DNA from: Apiospora phragmitis
Lineage: Eukaryota > Ascomycota > Sordariomycetes > Amphisphaeriales > Apiosporaceae
Direction of reading: 5' to 3'
Assembly (NCBI GenBank): GCA_038363925.1
Contig: JAQQWL010000003.1
Coordinates: 124,001-188,000 of the forward strand
DNA: 64,000 bases
In this document: piece after piece, positions 1-12,849 of the stretch
Layout of the letters: each line of letters opens with the position of its first letter
How positions within the stretch are numbered: the stretch's first letter is position 1
Made by a program: the position numbers and the translations under genes
Notes under the pieces: generated by a model
What the model was told of the DNA's origin: nothing
The model's database searches: none
Seen by the model: the letters and a program-made list of their open reading frames with translations, nothing else

Positions 1-1000
1 AACGAAAGCTCGAGAATATGGCCGAGAAAAAGTTCCCAGCTAATTAATCCTTCTAAGTGGAAGACACTAAGATAATCGTGTCCGTAACTAATAAACGAAA
101 ACTAAAAAAACGCTACGACGGGCTAGATATTAATTAAGCTATCCTAAAAGAGCAGCTTCAAAGTTAGAGCTATCTACTTACGCGTCGGAAACAGCTTTAT
201 ATTAATATTACTTTTAACTATATAGAAACCACGCCCGCGTTATATCCATCATAGCGATAAACGACGCGATCGACGACGCACCGTACCGGGTCGGCGACGG
301 ACTTGATATTTTAAAAGCTTAATAAGCACGTGAATTCTATTAGTAAACCTCTTCCCTAGTGTCGTATACGTAGCCTAATACAATACCCGGGGCCTCCCTA
401 CTTTATGGGCCTATATTACTGGCGGGACAGTAAAATAAAAAAGAGATACAAGTTAAGGACGCCCTATTTTTTACGTCTTAATAAATATATTCGAACGGGC
501 TATTCGCTAGAGATATATAACGATATGCCGCAAAATATACGTAATATACTTTACTTTAAGGACTAACAAAAGATAGAACACTAAAGTAAGCCTACGCAAG
601 GTTAATACCCGCTTATTACTATTACGAATATAATTCCTAGGATAACGGTAGGTAGCTTAGCTTTAAGTAAAAGCTTATATACCTCCTCGCTAACCGAGCT
701 GAGGTTAGCCAAACCGCGTACTAACCTTAATATACCTGGTCTCCTCGATAATATAATTTAAAAGTACTATAACTAGCTTAGTTTAAAGGTAACGCGAATA
801 AATTTCAAACTAAAATATTAAAAGATTTATAATATTACCTTAAAAGAAGGCCTTGATTTTAAATTAGTATATAAAGCTTAAAATATTACATTATACGAAT
901 AAAAAAGTATTAAAATAAGTACTACGCGACGTTTTATACATAACATTTTAAAATAGGCTAAATTAATTCGTATAAAAAATAATTAAGGAAAGTAAAATAT
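1..1000 (+). pseudogene. RIP-decayed remnant of an unrecognised fungal gene
   Basis: Conceptual translation on the plus strand gives protein-like text broken by many TAG/TAA codons and frame changes. Readable pieces include LDINQA near 126, TPYFLRLNKYIRTGYSLEI near 460-515, MPQNIRNILYFKD near 525-565 and SLTELRLAKPRTNLNIPGLL near 690-745. The last pieces (around 840-960) resemble, from memory, the C-terminal end of a large unnamed fungal protein family whose members finish with an ARRFV-like motif. I cannot name the family or define ends. Composition is strongly TpA-biased. It could equally be part of a mobile element. Confidence 0.3.
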
Positions 1001-3306
1001 AATTAACTAATAAAAAACGTAATAGTTTCTTAAATCTTTTAAATTTATATATATATCTTTTATTTTTTTAAACTCCGCTATAATAAAAAACGCTTATATT
1101 ATAACTCTTTAATTTTAATACCGGTATACCGAAAATAACCCTATATATTACACTTTCTATTACTTATTACTTAAACATACTAGTTTAAAAATATTATAAA
1201 GTTAGGCTCCGGCGTTTCTATAAATTCTTATTAGTAACGTTTAATAAATCGCTTTAACTTAACGAAATACTCTTTAATAAAGTTAAGGTTAAGTAAGTAT
1301 AACGGGAAGTATAATAAGACCACGCTAGCTTCGTCGCATATCCGCGTAATTTTATTAGATCGATAAAATCGAGTATTATTTATAATTAGAACCGATTTAA
1401 GCTCGGGCTACCGGTTATAATATAATAATAGCTCTTTAAAAAAGCTTTCAAATATATCGTTATTAGTAAAGCTTTAAAATATACGGGAATATATAATACC
1501 GTCTTACGTATAAGCCGGCAGGATTTAATAACGATAGCCGCGATAAAACCTCGCTATTTATACCGGGGTTATACTTAGTAGCGATTAGCCGGTCCGGCGA
1601 AACCCTACGCGCTTATTATAACCCGACTTATCTATAAATATTAATTAATAAAAACGGAAAACCGATAGCTTATAAAAATAGAGGTCCCGTAAATCGGCGT
1701 TACGCTTTTTTATAATACGTCGTACCGTTTTATTTAACCACCGGATCGAGGCTAATATTTTATTAATACTATATATAATAATTAAAACCTCGAACTCGTC
1801 TTAAAAAAAAAACGACCATCTCGTTTTAATATATATACGGTTTTTTAATAAGTCGATTATAAAGTATAGTTAATATAGGAGGGGTAATATTACGCGGTCG
1901 TTTAATACTGTTTGGTGGTACTTTAGCCGACCCGAAATATTATATATTCGCACGAACCCGTCGGACCGCGCGTGTATTATAATTTACGGCTTTTACTCTC
2001 TATTTATTACTTAATAATCTATTAAAAAGTATAGCTTTAATTAATTCGATTTATAATTACGCGAGTTTTAATATTATATTATTAAGTATAACTTACTATT
2101 ATTTATATTATTAAAACCTTATAAAACGGCCTGTACTAACTTGTATACGGGGGGTTTATTAAACCCTAATAAAAACGGAAGCTCTATATTAATAAGAGTT
2201 ACCTATAAAAAGCGCTAGAAACGGCGTCGAAGGCCATGGTATCGATTACTTTATCCCTAGGCTTCGTCTTTAAGAATAGTAGTTTATTTTTAATATAATA
2301 AGGTCTAGCCGATTTATTACGTAATATCCCTATAAACGGTACTCTTAACAGGACTTTAATAGCGTTTTTTTAGAATTATTAACTAAAAAAGCGCTTACGC
2401 TATTGGACGGCGGACGGGCTCGTTCTATTAACCCTACTATTTTTTATATTTGTTTTAAAATTTTAAAAAAAGTAGGTAATTTATATATTCCTCTTTTAAA
2501 TATATGCTATAATTCGGGGTTTATAAAATTCCTATATTAATCGTCCCTAAGTTCTCGTTATTTCTCTTAAATTATTAGGATATATTTTCTATCCTTATAA
2601 CTATATTTTTTTAATAGCGGCTATATTCTTTATCGTCCCGTTATTTAAAAATACGAGCGAAAAAAGCCGTATATATTTACTTTTAAAATACCTTATTATT
2701 ATTTTACGTTAACAGCTTTCCGAATAACTGGTTTACCCCGTTATAAGCTTCGCCCACAATCCCTTACATAATAAAAGGCTAATTTATTTATAAATTATTA
2801 AAGGTCTAGCCGGTTCGCCCTGTTTAAATAGCTTTTAAAGTAGTTTCGTAAGCGTTTTACAGGGTCGCAAGGTATATAAGCGCCTTCTAGGGCTGTTCTC
2901 TACATCACATCTATATCTCTCATGCCCGAGCCAATTCGTCTGTCTCGGATTAGCCTTATACCTTTTTCTCAGTAACCACTTGTTATTGTTAAAATCTAAT
3001 TCCTATATGCGCTACTAATCGGGTTACGTTTAATATATACACCTTTCTACGTAACGAGTAGTAATCCTACACTAGGACGTGTCGATTATGTGTACTTTAT
3101 CGTGGTAATGCTGGCTTAGTTACTTAATAATATCTTACTAATACCCCTTTATTATATAACTAAGTAGGGAAGATTTTAAACAAAGTTCCTATAAGAAAAA
3201 TATAAACTATTTAAGCCGGTAAATAACTTAATCCTTTAAATATTTAACCCCCTTCGATTCCATTTCGACCCCTTTATAGTCCCACTTCGGAAGTACTATC
3301 GTAACC
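1001..3306. other. AT-rich RIP-degraded DNA, no definable gene
   Basis: Long runs of TA, TAA and TTA with scattered CG. Minus-strand translation around 2,380-2,230 gives short protein-like text (for example KSARPYYIKNKLLFLKTK), and weaker text follows down to about 1,700, so a decayed minus-strand gene or element probably lies here. I could not assign it to a family, and found no terminal repeats or tRNA. Confidence 0.4.
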
Positions 3307-6290
3307 ATGGCCGACCTATTATCAGTAACGAGGAGCGCGGTCGGGATTATTTCTTTCGGCATTTAAATAACGTAATCGCTTTTCGATTATTATACGGCCT
3401 TAAAATCCCAATACTCCGATATAGCCCACATTACGAAAAGACTCGACAGTTTTATAAAACTCCTTAAACACTTACACTATTATTACGAAAATCGTAAATT
3501 CCGGGCCGATAAAACGGATTCTATTCGAAGGATTAAATCGGCGATTTAAAAGTGCTAAGAGTTTATATAAGAGCTTTAAAATAAGGCGGACAAGTTTAAA
3601 AAGATTTTAACGACCAATATTTAGTCCGTAGTTAAAAAAATAACCCGCCGAGTTATATACTTATTCCGAAAAAGCACATTAAAAAGACTAAACGAAAACA
3701 TTAGCGATATTATTTACCACTTCTAGCTAACCCTATAAATATTATAGTAAGAAATTATTAACCGTGTTTAGAATAATATCCAAAATAATAAGGCATTTTT
3801 GGAGCTCGTTAGATCCTCGTAACTTTCCTCTAAGCTCTAAAGTTAGCTTAAAGCTCCCGACGCTACTATTAACTTTAACGAAACCTATAAAAAGAAGTAT
3901 CCACGTACTGGGCTCTAGCTCGTCTATAACGAATACTTCCATGCTTAGCTTTATAACCCACGGTCTTTTTTATAACTAAGAGGTTTCGCTAGGTGCGGCA
4001 AGTCCGTGCTATGCTCCACTACTATTTAGTATACCTTTCGGCATCGTAAATCGAATCCAAAAATAGGCATTACTTTTTTCTTCTTTATATTTAACGATAA
4101 AAGTAAATAAAAAGCCTCTACTTTACTACGAACCCTTATTATATAATTATCAATACAGCTAAAAAATTATAACGACTTGTCTCGTTTACGCGATAATTAC
4201 CGCTATACTACTCCGCTAAACGAAACTCTCTTAAATTACCTCTATTAGTTCGTAAAAGTATTTTAAAACGTTTACGTATTAATAAATACGCTAAACGAAA
4301 GCCCGCGGAATTAGTATCGAAAAGCGGTACTTTAGATTATAAGAGATATACGCGTATAGAAAAAACCAGGCCTGCGCCTTTTAGTTATAAGCCGTAACGA
4401 ATTCGATATATAGCACGGATTGGAGGTAACGCCGAAAGAGACTATTAAAATAAAGAACGCTAAAATAAACTAAGATATAGCCGCTTTTATCGCTGAACAC
4501 CTCCGAATAAATAGTAACTTATAAGAATAGCAGCTATATTATAACTAGATCGAGAAGGTATTAACCGATCGAATAAATAAAGTATTAATACCTTAGTAAT
4601 ACTTTTATACTTTAATTAATAAGCCCTTAATTTCCGCTAGGTAGAGTATTAATTTATAGCACTAATAGCTTACGTACCAAACTAGCATCTTCTAAACCAA
4701 CTACTCTAATCCCTGCTACTATCGCTGAACGATACCTATACCCGAATATTAAAGAATATCGAGCCCGAAATATGCGAATATGCTCGGCAAATATTAAACG
4801 TTTTATACTATACTATAAAACCCCTTACAAACTTAAAGTTAATCGATACCTTTACGGTTAAGCTTAATAAAACATCTAGGTTTAATATAAACCGTAGGTT
4901 TTAAAACTTTAACGGTTTTTAACGTATCTATCTAGGATTTATAAAGATTAATTTAAATCTTAATAAACGGGAAAAAACTATCAGCATTGCCTATTTCTCC
5001 GTATAGGAATACCTTGAGGACGAACAGATCCTAGAAAGTAAAGACGTTTCTCTATTTTATATTCAAAAACAGGACGCCTATATTAATATAGCGACAGTTT
5101 ATTCGACCTTACTATTTGAACCTCAAGGCAAAAAAGTATAAAACACCGCTTTTATCGAAAAAACCTACCCCCTAATTAAATATATTATTCGTTATTAGCC
5201 TTAATATATTATAAATAGGACCTTACGAAGCAGAACGGAAAAGAAAATCTTATAACTATTCCAAAATCTAGATGGCAGCTTTAACGCTTAGGTACATATT
5301 TGGAATATTAATAACTAGTAGGGGAGGCTACAAAGTAAGGAAGCGCCGAGCCTAATCTATTACGCTACTCTTTTAGGACTAACGAAGATTCTTAACGAGC
5401 TGCTTAACGACGGCTGCTCGATAATATAAGTTCCGGTATCGACGACCACGCCATTAAAAGATATAAATAACTAAAATAAACAGGTTAAATTATTATTACA
5501 AGCGGTATCGTTTCTTATTACTTTCTTCGAGCTAACTAAAATTTTTAGTTAATTTCTTTATATAATATATATAATAATAAAATTATCGCTATTAATAACT
5601 ACGCTAAATATATTTATAAATTTTAGAAGTGGGTAGTTTAAGACGGAAATTCAAGGAGCGCTTAAAGGTTATAAAGAAGTTATAAAAGTTCTACCCAAAA
5701 AGCGTAGCGACGTAAACGCGCAAGGCGGACTTTTCGGTAATGCTCTCCAGGCTACTTCATATAGAGGGCATAAGAAGATTATTCAGATACTACTCGACAA
5801 AGGAGCCGACGTGAACGCGCAAGGCGGACACTTTGGTAATGCTCTCCAGGCTGCTAGACATGGAGGGCACGATAAAATTGTTCAGATGCTCCTCAAGTAT
5901 GGTGCAGACCCAGATTCGCAGTCAAGGACGGATTTAGACCGCTTCACTAGGCTTCTAAAGATGGTAAACTAGGTATAGCTAAATTATTAGCCTAGTGCAG
6001 TGCCTCCGTTAATACCCTAACCAATAATAGCGAGACACCGATATATTTAACGGTAACGAACGGGCACGCCTAAATCGTCGACCTGCTTTTATAAAGTAGT
6101 ACTAATTATAGTGCTATAAATAGTTCCGGTCTTATTCCTTTTAACCAAGCCAACTTTTACGATTATCCTATTATTAAGTCGTTACTTCTTACTACTAGTG
6201 CGGCCTCGTTTTTAAATATTCTCGGCTTATAGGCCTTATTTAATAACAGTATTTATAATAGCGAATAATTAAAGTTAATAAAATAAACTA
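3307..6290 (+). pseudogene. NACHT-ankyrin NLR (STAND) pseudogene
   Basis: Fungal NLR-type receptors couple an N-terminal effector domain to a NACHT NTPase and a repeat sensor. Starting at ATG 3307 (MADLLSVTRSAVGIISFGI, then TAG), one frame runs to about 5,150 with stops but no shift. It covers the N-terminal fungal STAND domain (3,307-3,880), a Walker A (GFARCGKSVLCSTT, 3,982-4,023), a Walker B written VYVLINTLNES near 4,270-4,302, and a winged-helix-side motif AYFSV-stop-EYLEDEQI near 4,990. Ankyrin repeats follow at 5,705-6,280 (GNALQAARHGGHDKIVQML) in other frames, so an intron or indels intervene. Many stops sit at Gln and Trp positions of the family pattern. Asp-to-Asn changes in Walker B fit G-to-A RIP on the opposite strand. 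Not functional. Confidence 0.85.
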
Positions 6291-7079
6291 TATATATATA
6301 TTAAACTAATTAATAATTAAATCTTACTTTAACTTATTAATTATTAATCTAGAACCTGTTATCCTATAATAACTTTTTTTTTAAGTTTCTGCTTACTAGT
6401 TACCAATATAATCACAATTATCCGGGTATCTTCTACTTAAAGGATTTATTAACTAAGAGCTTCTTCTTAACGATATTCTCCAGTTTTCGTTACAAGCTGG
6501 ATTCCTAAAGTTCCTACGGCGAAAGTGTAACATTTTACTCCGTATCTTCGGCTTTGCTTCTACGACTAAGAATAACCTTCTATTCAACGTTATATTAAAT
6601 ATAATTAGATCTGTTTCATTAAGTAAATATATTTCTTATCCTATTATTAAACGGCGCGAATCTAAAGGTTCCTTATTAAGAAAACGTCGCACTCCGCGTT
6701 AATCGGTCATTAATTTAGGTTTAAATCACGCTAAATAAATCAGGTAATAGGCTTTAAGTATTAAAAAAGTTTTACACTTACAAATCAGCTAATTATAATA
6801 ATAACTAATCGTTATTTTAATTATTAAAAATGTTCTATAAATTTACGGGAAGCATAATTAATCGACAGCCTGCTTCGACCGTAGAGGTATTAAAAAAGGA
6901 AAGGAAAGAAGTAAAGGAACTTAAAGAGTCATTTTATCGAGGAATCTATATATTTTTAAAAGAGCCCTGTAGCAGCCACTTGTGGCCGACCAATTAAGGG
7001 GCCTTAGCGCTACTTGGCACTTCCGCTTAGCACCTCTGCTTTAAATCCGACAGAGGTCGGCAGCCTGCTAGCTTAGAAA
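6291..7079. other. AT-rich decayed DNA
   Basis: Downstream of the ankyrin repeats I see only TpA-rich sequence with no protein-like stretch, RNA gene or repeat that I can define. Confidence 0.5.
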
Positions 7080-7460
7080 TGAAGAGCCTTATATTATAAA
7101 CGCTATTCACCGTTATAATAACTAGATCGGCCTCGACGGATCGCACCGAGCCAAATATATTCAAGTCGTTCATATTATAATGCTTTTAATAAAGTATTTA
7201 GTAAGGGTTTAAAGGCAATACCAAAAGACAGCAGTCGTTAAACATGCCGTAATAGCCTCGCTTAACTAGATCCAGGCCATACTAAAGAGGCGTAAAAACT
7301 CCAGTCTAGGTAGAGAATAACTACTATATGCACCTCGTTTACGCTATAGTAATAAGAGAGACCTGTACGAAATAATCGGTCGTATTTTATATCTTATCGC
7401 TAATAAGTATGGTCTAGAGGAAAAACCTATAAGATCGAACGAATAAAAGGTAAGAATGAT
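7080..7460 (+). pseudogene. Unrecognised coding remnant
   Basis: One plus-strand frame reads as protein with stops at plausible Gln sites: IGLDGSHRAKYIQVVHIIML near 7,120-7,180, KTAVVKHAVIASLN near 7,225-7,265, then an end rich in Arg and Lys and RDLYEIIGRILYLIANKYG near 7,350-7,410. I do not recognise the family. Between 7,461 and 7,847 lies further low-information sequence, including a hydrophobic minus-strand frame that I consider chance. Confidence 0.3.
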
Positions 7461-7847
7461 TTCGATAAAGGACCTCGCTCCTATTATAATAACAAGGAGT
7501 AAAAATGCGCGCCGAAAACGACGCTGACCGGATTCGTATCCAACGCTCTATTTGCAGACGCTAACAAGGACGCATTAAAAAGAAGAATATAAGATGTTAA
7601 TAGCTTCTGGCTCTTAGCTTCGTTATACATAAAATAATATAAGGGTATTGTCATCGAGTTATATATATATAAGGGCAGGATAAGCAAAGCCAGAAATAGC
7701 TCTATACATATGAGAATAAACAGGTACATGGTGTCAGCAACTACCCCTGCAAAGTAGAGCCAGAATAGCAACTATCAAAGAGTGTAGAGAGGACGCTAGT
7801 TTCGCTAACGACTGTAGTAGCAGCAAAAGATTGATGTGAAGTAAAGA

Positions 7848-8092
7848 AGGGCAGAGAAAAGAGAGAAGCGGAACGAGGGGAAGTGGGAGGAGAGGGAACG
7901 AGATAGGGAACGAGAGAGGGAACGAGAGAGGGCGAGGGAAAGAGAGAGGGCGGTGGAATGGGCGAGAGGGGGACGGGAGCGAGAAAGGGAGCGAGAGCGA
8001 AGCAAGGGAGCGAGAGGAAGTAAGGAGGAAGTAAGGGAGGAAGTGAAGGTAACGAAAGGTGTGAAAGAGGGAAGAGAGGGACAAACATGGCC
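7848..8092 (+). repeat. Purine-rich low-complexity tract
   Basis: About 245 bp almost entirely A and G on the plus strand, built from irregular GAGAGGGAAC-like and GGAGCGAGAG-like units. Long open frames here are a by-product of low complexity. CpA is not depleted in the way seen to either side, so the tract appears little affected by RIP. Confidence 0.8.
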
Positions 8093-8891
8093 CAGGAAGG
8101 CGAAGAAGAGGCATAGATGCAGGAATAGATCCTGGACCGGAAGCAGGCGAAAGGGCAGCTTTAGCTACCCACGCCCAAATACGGTCAAGGGGAGGCGAAA
8201 AAGAGTCCCAACGGCCGCCCGCGCTAAAACGGTCGAACCTGATCACCCGGATAACCAGGAGGGCACCGTTTGCGCCGTATGGCGGCTGGGCTTCCCTGGA
8301 CCCCCCGGCCCCCCGACAAGCAGCACCAGAATCGGTCCAAAGCCAGCGCATGGATAGTAGCTCGTGACGGACAGGGCCACCGACCCGTGGGTCTTGGCGG
8401 CGCGCTGCGGGTATATAAGGGTGACCTGCCTCCTACCATTGTCAGTAGTTTTCTCTTCCTTCTTCGCGCCTCCGCCCGGAGCGCCGGCCACCCTTGCAGC
8501 TTGAACAGACTCCTCTTGGCGCCCTGCGGCTTGAACAGACTCCTGCTTGCAGCTTGTCTGACTCCCGCCTGTGTTGTCCAAGAGCTTGAACTGACTCCCG
8601 CTCGTGTCGATCAGGAGCTTGAACTGACTCCCGCTCGTGTCGATCAGGGGCTTGAACTGACTCCTGCTTGTGTTATCCAGAAGCTTAAACTGACTCCTGT
8701 CGGGCTAGTTAATAGTCTTTTTGCTCGGTCTCCCTCATGCGGTCGAGTTATCTCCTGCAGAGGGGCATCGGGCTTAGCTCTGGCGTCCGCAGTTCGAGTC
8801 ATCTCCTGCCGCCTTTGCCACCCGGGTTTTCCTCCTACATTCGAGCATCTCATGTACCGAGGTTTTCCTGCACCTACTAGTGGCAGTGCGG
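8093..8891. other. GC-rich island not visibly affected by RIP
   Basis: This stretch has abundant CpA and CpC and few TpA, in contrast to its flanks. A TATA-like TATATAAG lies at about 8,411-8,418, followed by pyrimidine-rich sequence and then the 33-bp tandem repeat. A plus-strand frame stays open from 8,270 to 8,929, but it crosses the TATA-like site and I see no family match, so I do not call it a gene. It may be a promoter and leader region, or simply unique DNA that escaped RIP. Confidence 0.5.
8497..8706 (+). repeat. 33-bp tandem repeat, about six to seven units
   Basis: Units begin at about 8,497, 8,527, 8,550, 8,582, 8,615, 8,648 and 8,681. The last four are spaced 33 bp apart; the first ones are shorter and more diverged. 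Each carries a core like GCTTGAACTGACTCC. As protein the period is 11 residues (ELELTPARVDQ). Because 33 is a multiple of three the open frame persists, but coding status is not shown. Confidence 0.85.
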
Positions 8892-10397
8892 CTAGCGAAG
8901 CCGGCCTCTGCGCCTGTACGTGGTGCTAGCTACGAACCTGTTCGCGCGGATCGGGCAGTCCCGACCCCGCGAGCAGAGGATGTGCTCGAGAAGTTGGCAC
9001 GACAAGACAGCGCAGAAAGGGTATCGCTGATAGCCGTGTGCCTCCATGCGGTGTAAGTCGAAAGTACTGGTGGCCAAGACGGCATCACAGTCCGGGCATC
9101 GCTGAGGGTTGTGGTTTTCCTGGACGTGGAGGTCCAGTCGTTAATTATTCTGCTCTAAGTAGTCGCAATAGCTACAGAGCACCCAGTCGTACCTGTCGAT
9201 GCGGTGCTGGTTATAGCTGTTGGGCGTTTGGAGCTCATGGCAGACTGAACACGGTACCTTTGTAAGATATTCGCTGGTATGCTCTCGGAGGTACCCAAGG
9301 GAACCCTATACGCCACAGAACGGGCACTTTCCGTAGCTGTGCTCCGTCTCATAATGCCGAGCCAGATCCAATATTGCCTCCTCGCATTCCGGGCACTCTT
9401 CGAGATGGTGCTCCCAAACCAAGTGTTCTATCAGTAACGTTTACGTGCTTCCAATATAGGTATAAGAATCGCATTTCTTTTATTAGTATATCCGAACAAG
9501 ATAGTTATTAAGACCTCTGCTCTCGAGTATGCGCTCGCAGTGATCTTCTTTATATGCTTCCCATGAGTGCTGGGCCGCGAGATGCTCGACGTCGCCAGTG
9601 CAGATTCCGTCATATCGTTACAGCTTATAGAGGTCCTATACGTACTACTATAAATACGCTGGATCTAGAAGGAGCTTGTAAGCAGGATATTTGCAATACT
9701 GATGTTATGCCTTAAGATATCCGTCAAGGTCCGTGCACCAAATGTTACAGATCGGGCACTGACCACGCCGAGTGGAGCATTCAAGATGATAGATATAGAC
9801 GTGGCATCCAATCTTTTCTCTACCGTAGTCCTCATAAGGACTTAGCCCGTAGTCCAGTTCTAAGTGGTGCCACATATCGGGGATTGGATCGGTCGAGTCT
9901 TTAAGGTAAATAGGGCAGGTATAAGTGATTCTATAATAGGACAGTTTATTTGTTAATGTTCGCTTTTCATAATAATTATAACGGATTAGATAGTGTCTTT
10001 TTAAGTAATAGTTTTCTTAGTTCTCCGTAGTTAATACGTAATCGTATTCGGAACATTTATCGTGCTCGTCGAAATAAGCATCTACGTTAATGCTCCGTAA
10101 AACTATATAACACTCGCGGCATACCGAGAAAAGACCCGGCAGTAAATTCGGAACCTGCTACGGATAAGTAGACTAGTTAGAGTCATGCCCCTAGAAGCTA
10201 ACTAAGAAATGCCGGAAGTATCGTGCGGCTTGTACAAGACCTTCACACGTCTCATCTTCTAAAAGACCAACAAGAAAGTCTCTAGATACGTTCAAATGCG
10301 TCTGCCTAGGCCACCGAAAATCCGTCTTTGCGACTTTATCCGGATAGCGGACGAGACCGAGCTGCCTCCAGTTTCTGGTGATAGTAGCCCTCTGCAT
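8892..10397 (-). pseudogene. C2H2-like zinc-finger protein, RIP-killed
   Basis: From ATG at 10,397 (MQRATITRNWRQLGLVRYPD) the same minus frame runs 502 codons to a TAG at 8,892, with no frameshift but 14 internal stops, all TAG or TAA. The N-terminal third has no recognised domain (KTDFRWPRQTHLNVSRDFL, then GLVQAARYFRHFLVSF). After that come repeated Cys/His pairs: CPICNIWC near 9,735, CPECEEAILDLARHYETEH near 9,395-9,340, CPFCGV, CSVCH, CSYCDY, and a CPDCD finger ending in a second His near 9,045. Spacing is irregular, so I call it C2H2-like. It was probably a nuclear nucleic-acid-binding protein of a fungal-specific family. The last 500 bp are less mutated than the first part. Confidence 0.75.
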
Positions 10398-12849
10398 AAA
10401 AGAAGGGTCGTGGAGGGATATTCCTAATGCATTAAATGGGCTATACGAAAATTATTTATAACTGTTCAGGAGTGACATTTCGGATATAATATAAAACGAT
10501 TAGAGAAAGGCGAGAATGGACGAGGAGGAAGTGGAGGAATATGGGGAGTCTAAATAGAGAGTGGATAAACGATAAATAAATAGATGCTATAAGGATTAGT
10601 TTAATCCTTAAGGTCCGTGCGCGATTAGCGGGAATATTTGGATTAGCATTAATCCGTATAAGGTAGGACTTATCGGCCAATAGGTATTAAGAATTATAAT
10701 ACGATGCGAATGCTACCCATGGAAAGGTGCGAGTATATCGGAGGTTTTAAATAAGGATATCCGGGCTAGCCCTTTAAGTAGAGATTTATACCACGTCGAA
10801 CACGGTGGAGCATAGCCCTATAAATTGAATAATATATCCAGTCCTACGTCGAATAATTATAAGCATAACTTAATAACTGTGAACATTCGGTCAGCATAGT
10901 AGGTCCTAAAGGGCGGGTGTTTAAAGCCTTGGTTTTTAATAGCCGGCGTTCAGCGCTCGCCGCGTTATTTACCTATAAAGTTCGGGCCTAAACCCTCTAT
11001 ACCTTCTAGTGGTGTTTTACGAATAGCCCCGGTTACGACGAGTTCGCTTGAAATGATCCAAATCTAAATCTAACTCTACGTAGCCCTCATCCCCGGAGCG
11101 AGGCTCTCGCGGCTGTCCGGGGTACGCTTTCTTTTTTCTCCTACCGTGGCCGCTAGACGATTTTCTTCCCGAGAAGCCAGCGTCGCGACAATCACGGTCA
11201 AGCCCAGATAAACCTTTACACCCGTCTCCCCTTCCTCCTCCATGCCCGGTCCCATCTCCACCATCACCCGCTGCCATACGAACACGTAATGGCCGAGACC
11301 GAGAACGCATACGCGCTTACGCCCATGAACAGACATAAGCTAAACCCTAATGGCGATCGTCTCCGTGGGGATGGTCGTGCGCACATGCGATAGTTAAGGA
11401 GGCTACTGAGAGGCTTTCAGCCAGGGTCTTCTTTTCGTTCATAGAGGATTCTCTTGAGGTCTGCCAGTCCCCCCTCTCTATCTAGATTCTCAACCGAAGT
11501 GGCCTTATACACCTAGAGCCGAGTCGAATTCCGACCACGCGGGTAACGACATATACGACCCGCCAGGCAGGCATCCTAGCTCCAGTCTTACCTAATAGTC
11601 TGTTTTCTAGCGTCTTCTTATCGTAAACTTAACCATAACGAAAAATAAGTCTACTTTCGCCCTCGTACGGCATAGCTCTCCTACTTACGCACGCCTACAT
11701 CTTGCCAGATTCACGACTTTATAGGTTTCCACCGGCGTCGTAACGAGGTATACGTTTAACTATAAGTACCCGAACAGCATACAGAAAATCGAACAGCTGC
11801 AAATCACCGTGTATTTAATCCGGCGTAAACCATCAATTAATATCAAGTACAGGTTCTTATAATAAACTTAGCGGGTCACGGGTTAGTTATCGCAAGTAAA
11901 AGCCCTGTTTAAGCGATTCGTCTCCGTAGCCGACGCTAATACCTTGGGCGACACCTTTTTCGATCAGGTATAAGGCTTGAAACAGGGAGTGTTAGGGCGA
12001 ATTAGGCCATTCGCAAACACGATAACACCTTGGCGCGGAACCGTGTTACCTCCTAGCATTATGTGCCGACTACTAGTACTCTACTCTTCTACTAATGCGC
12101 TAGCCTTTTGTTATCTCGTTAACTCGGGTCTCTATAAATCACGTAGTAGTGCTCGGCTGTCGGGTGGCACTCGTTAGTGGAATACGTCTATCGCGCGATA
12201 TATGCAGGTCGGTCGTGGCAATATCTATTACGCTGGTCTCGTAGGTACTAAGTAGCCCCGTTAGCCTCAAGGAGTTACTCTGTGCCGGCGTGCTTCGGGC
12301 TCGATAGTTATTCGAAATAATAAATAAAAACCGTGGCCGCTATACTATCGTCTCTTAATTATCGTTATACTGCTTTGCTCAAGTCGCGAGCTTATCCCCG
12401 CTCCTATTATGCTCGCCGCCATACTATATCGGATTTCGACTTATATTATCGGTCGTCGGTCGTCGGCGTATATTATGCGGCGCGTTGCTAGTACGATAAA
12501 AGAATTATCTTTTTTTTACGTTTTAAAAGTTAAGTATGGCATTTATTACTATTTCGAGCATTAACTACAATTAAACCGGAAGCCCGCCCTACGTAGCATA
12601 GCCACTTCTCCTATAACTAATACTAGCTACCCCTTAACCCGCTTTTTCTATCGCTTAATATTTATACTCTTTTAACACATAAGCCGAATAGCTTCTATAC
12701 AATAGTTATAATCGTAATAATCCTTTAATCTAGTAATTAACTTTCATTTTCGATCTTTTATTAATAATTCTACGGCAGGTCCTAAGGTTTCTTCCCATAC
12801 TATATAGGGCGTCTCCGCATTAGGCTAGCACTACTAGCTTATCGAGATC
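10398..12849. other. Decayed DNA with short unassigned coding-like pieces
   Basis: Minus-strand frames at 11,017-11,336 are open but Arg/Gly/Ser-rich and unconvincing. Minus-strand text between 12,060 and 11,420 (for example AKVDLFFVMVKFTIRRR near 11,665-11,615) reads like a damaged protein with stops at Gln sites, family unknown. 12,180-12,849 shows only TpA-rich sequence. Confidence 0.35.

Noticed and set aside
7484..7771. Hydrophobic minus-strand frame of 95 codons as a membrane protein
   Set aside because: TpA-rich DNA readily gives Tyr/Leu/Ile-rich hydrophobic frames; there is no supporting motif.
7734..8357. Overlapping open frames on both strands over the purine tract
   Set aside because: Low-complexity AG-rich DNA keeps several frames open by chance; the proteins are simple Arg/Glu or Ser/Leu/Pro strings.
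8270..8929. A 219-codon plus-strand gene containing the 11-residue repeat
   Set aside because: It spans a TATA-like site, lacks any known domain, and its openness is explained by a tandem period divisible by three. Kept as repeat plus island.
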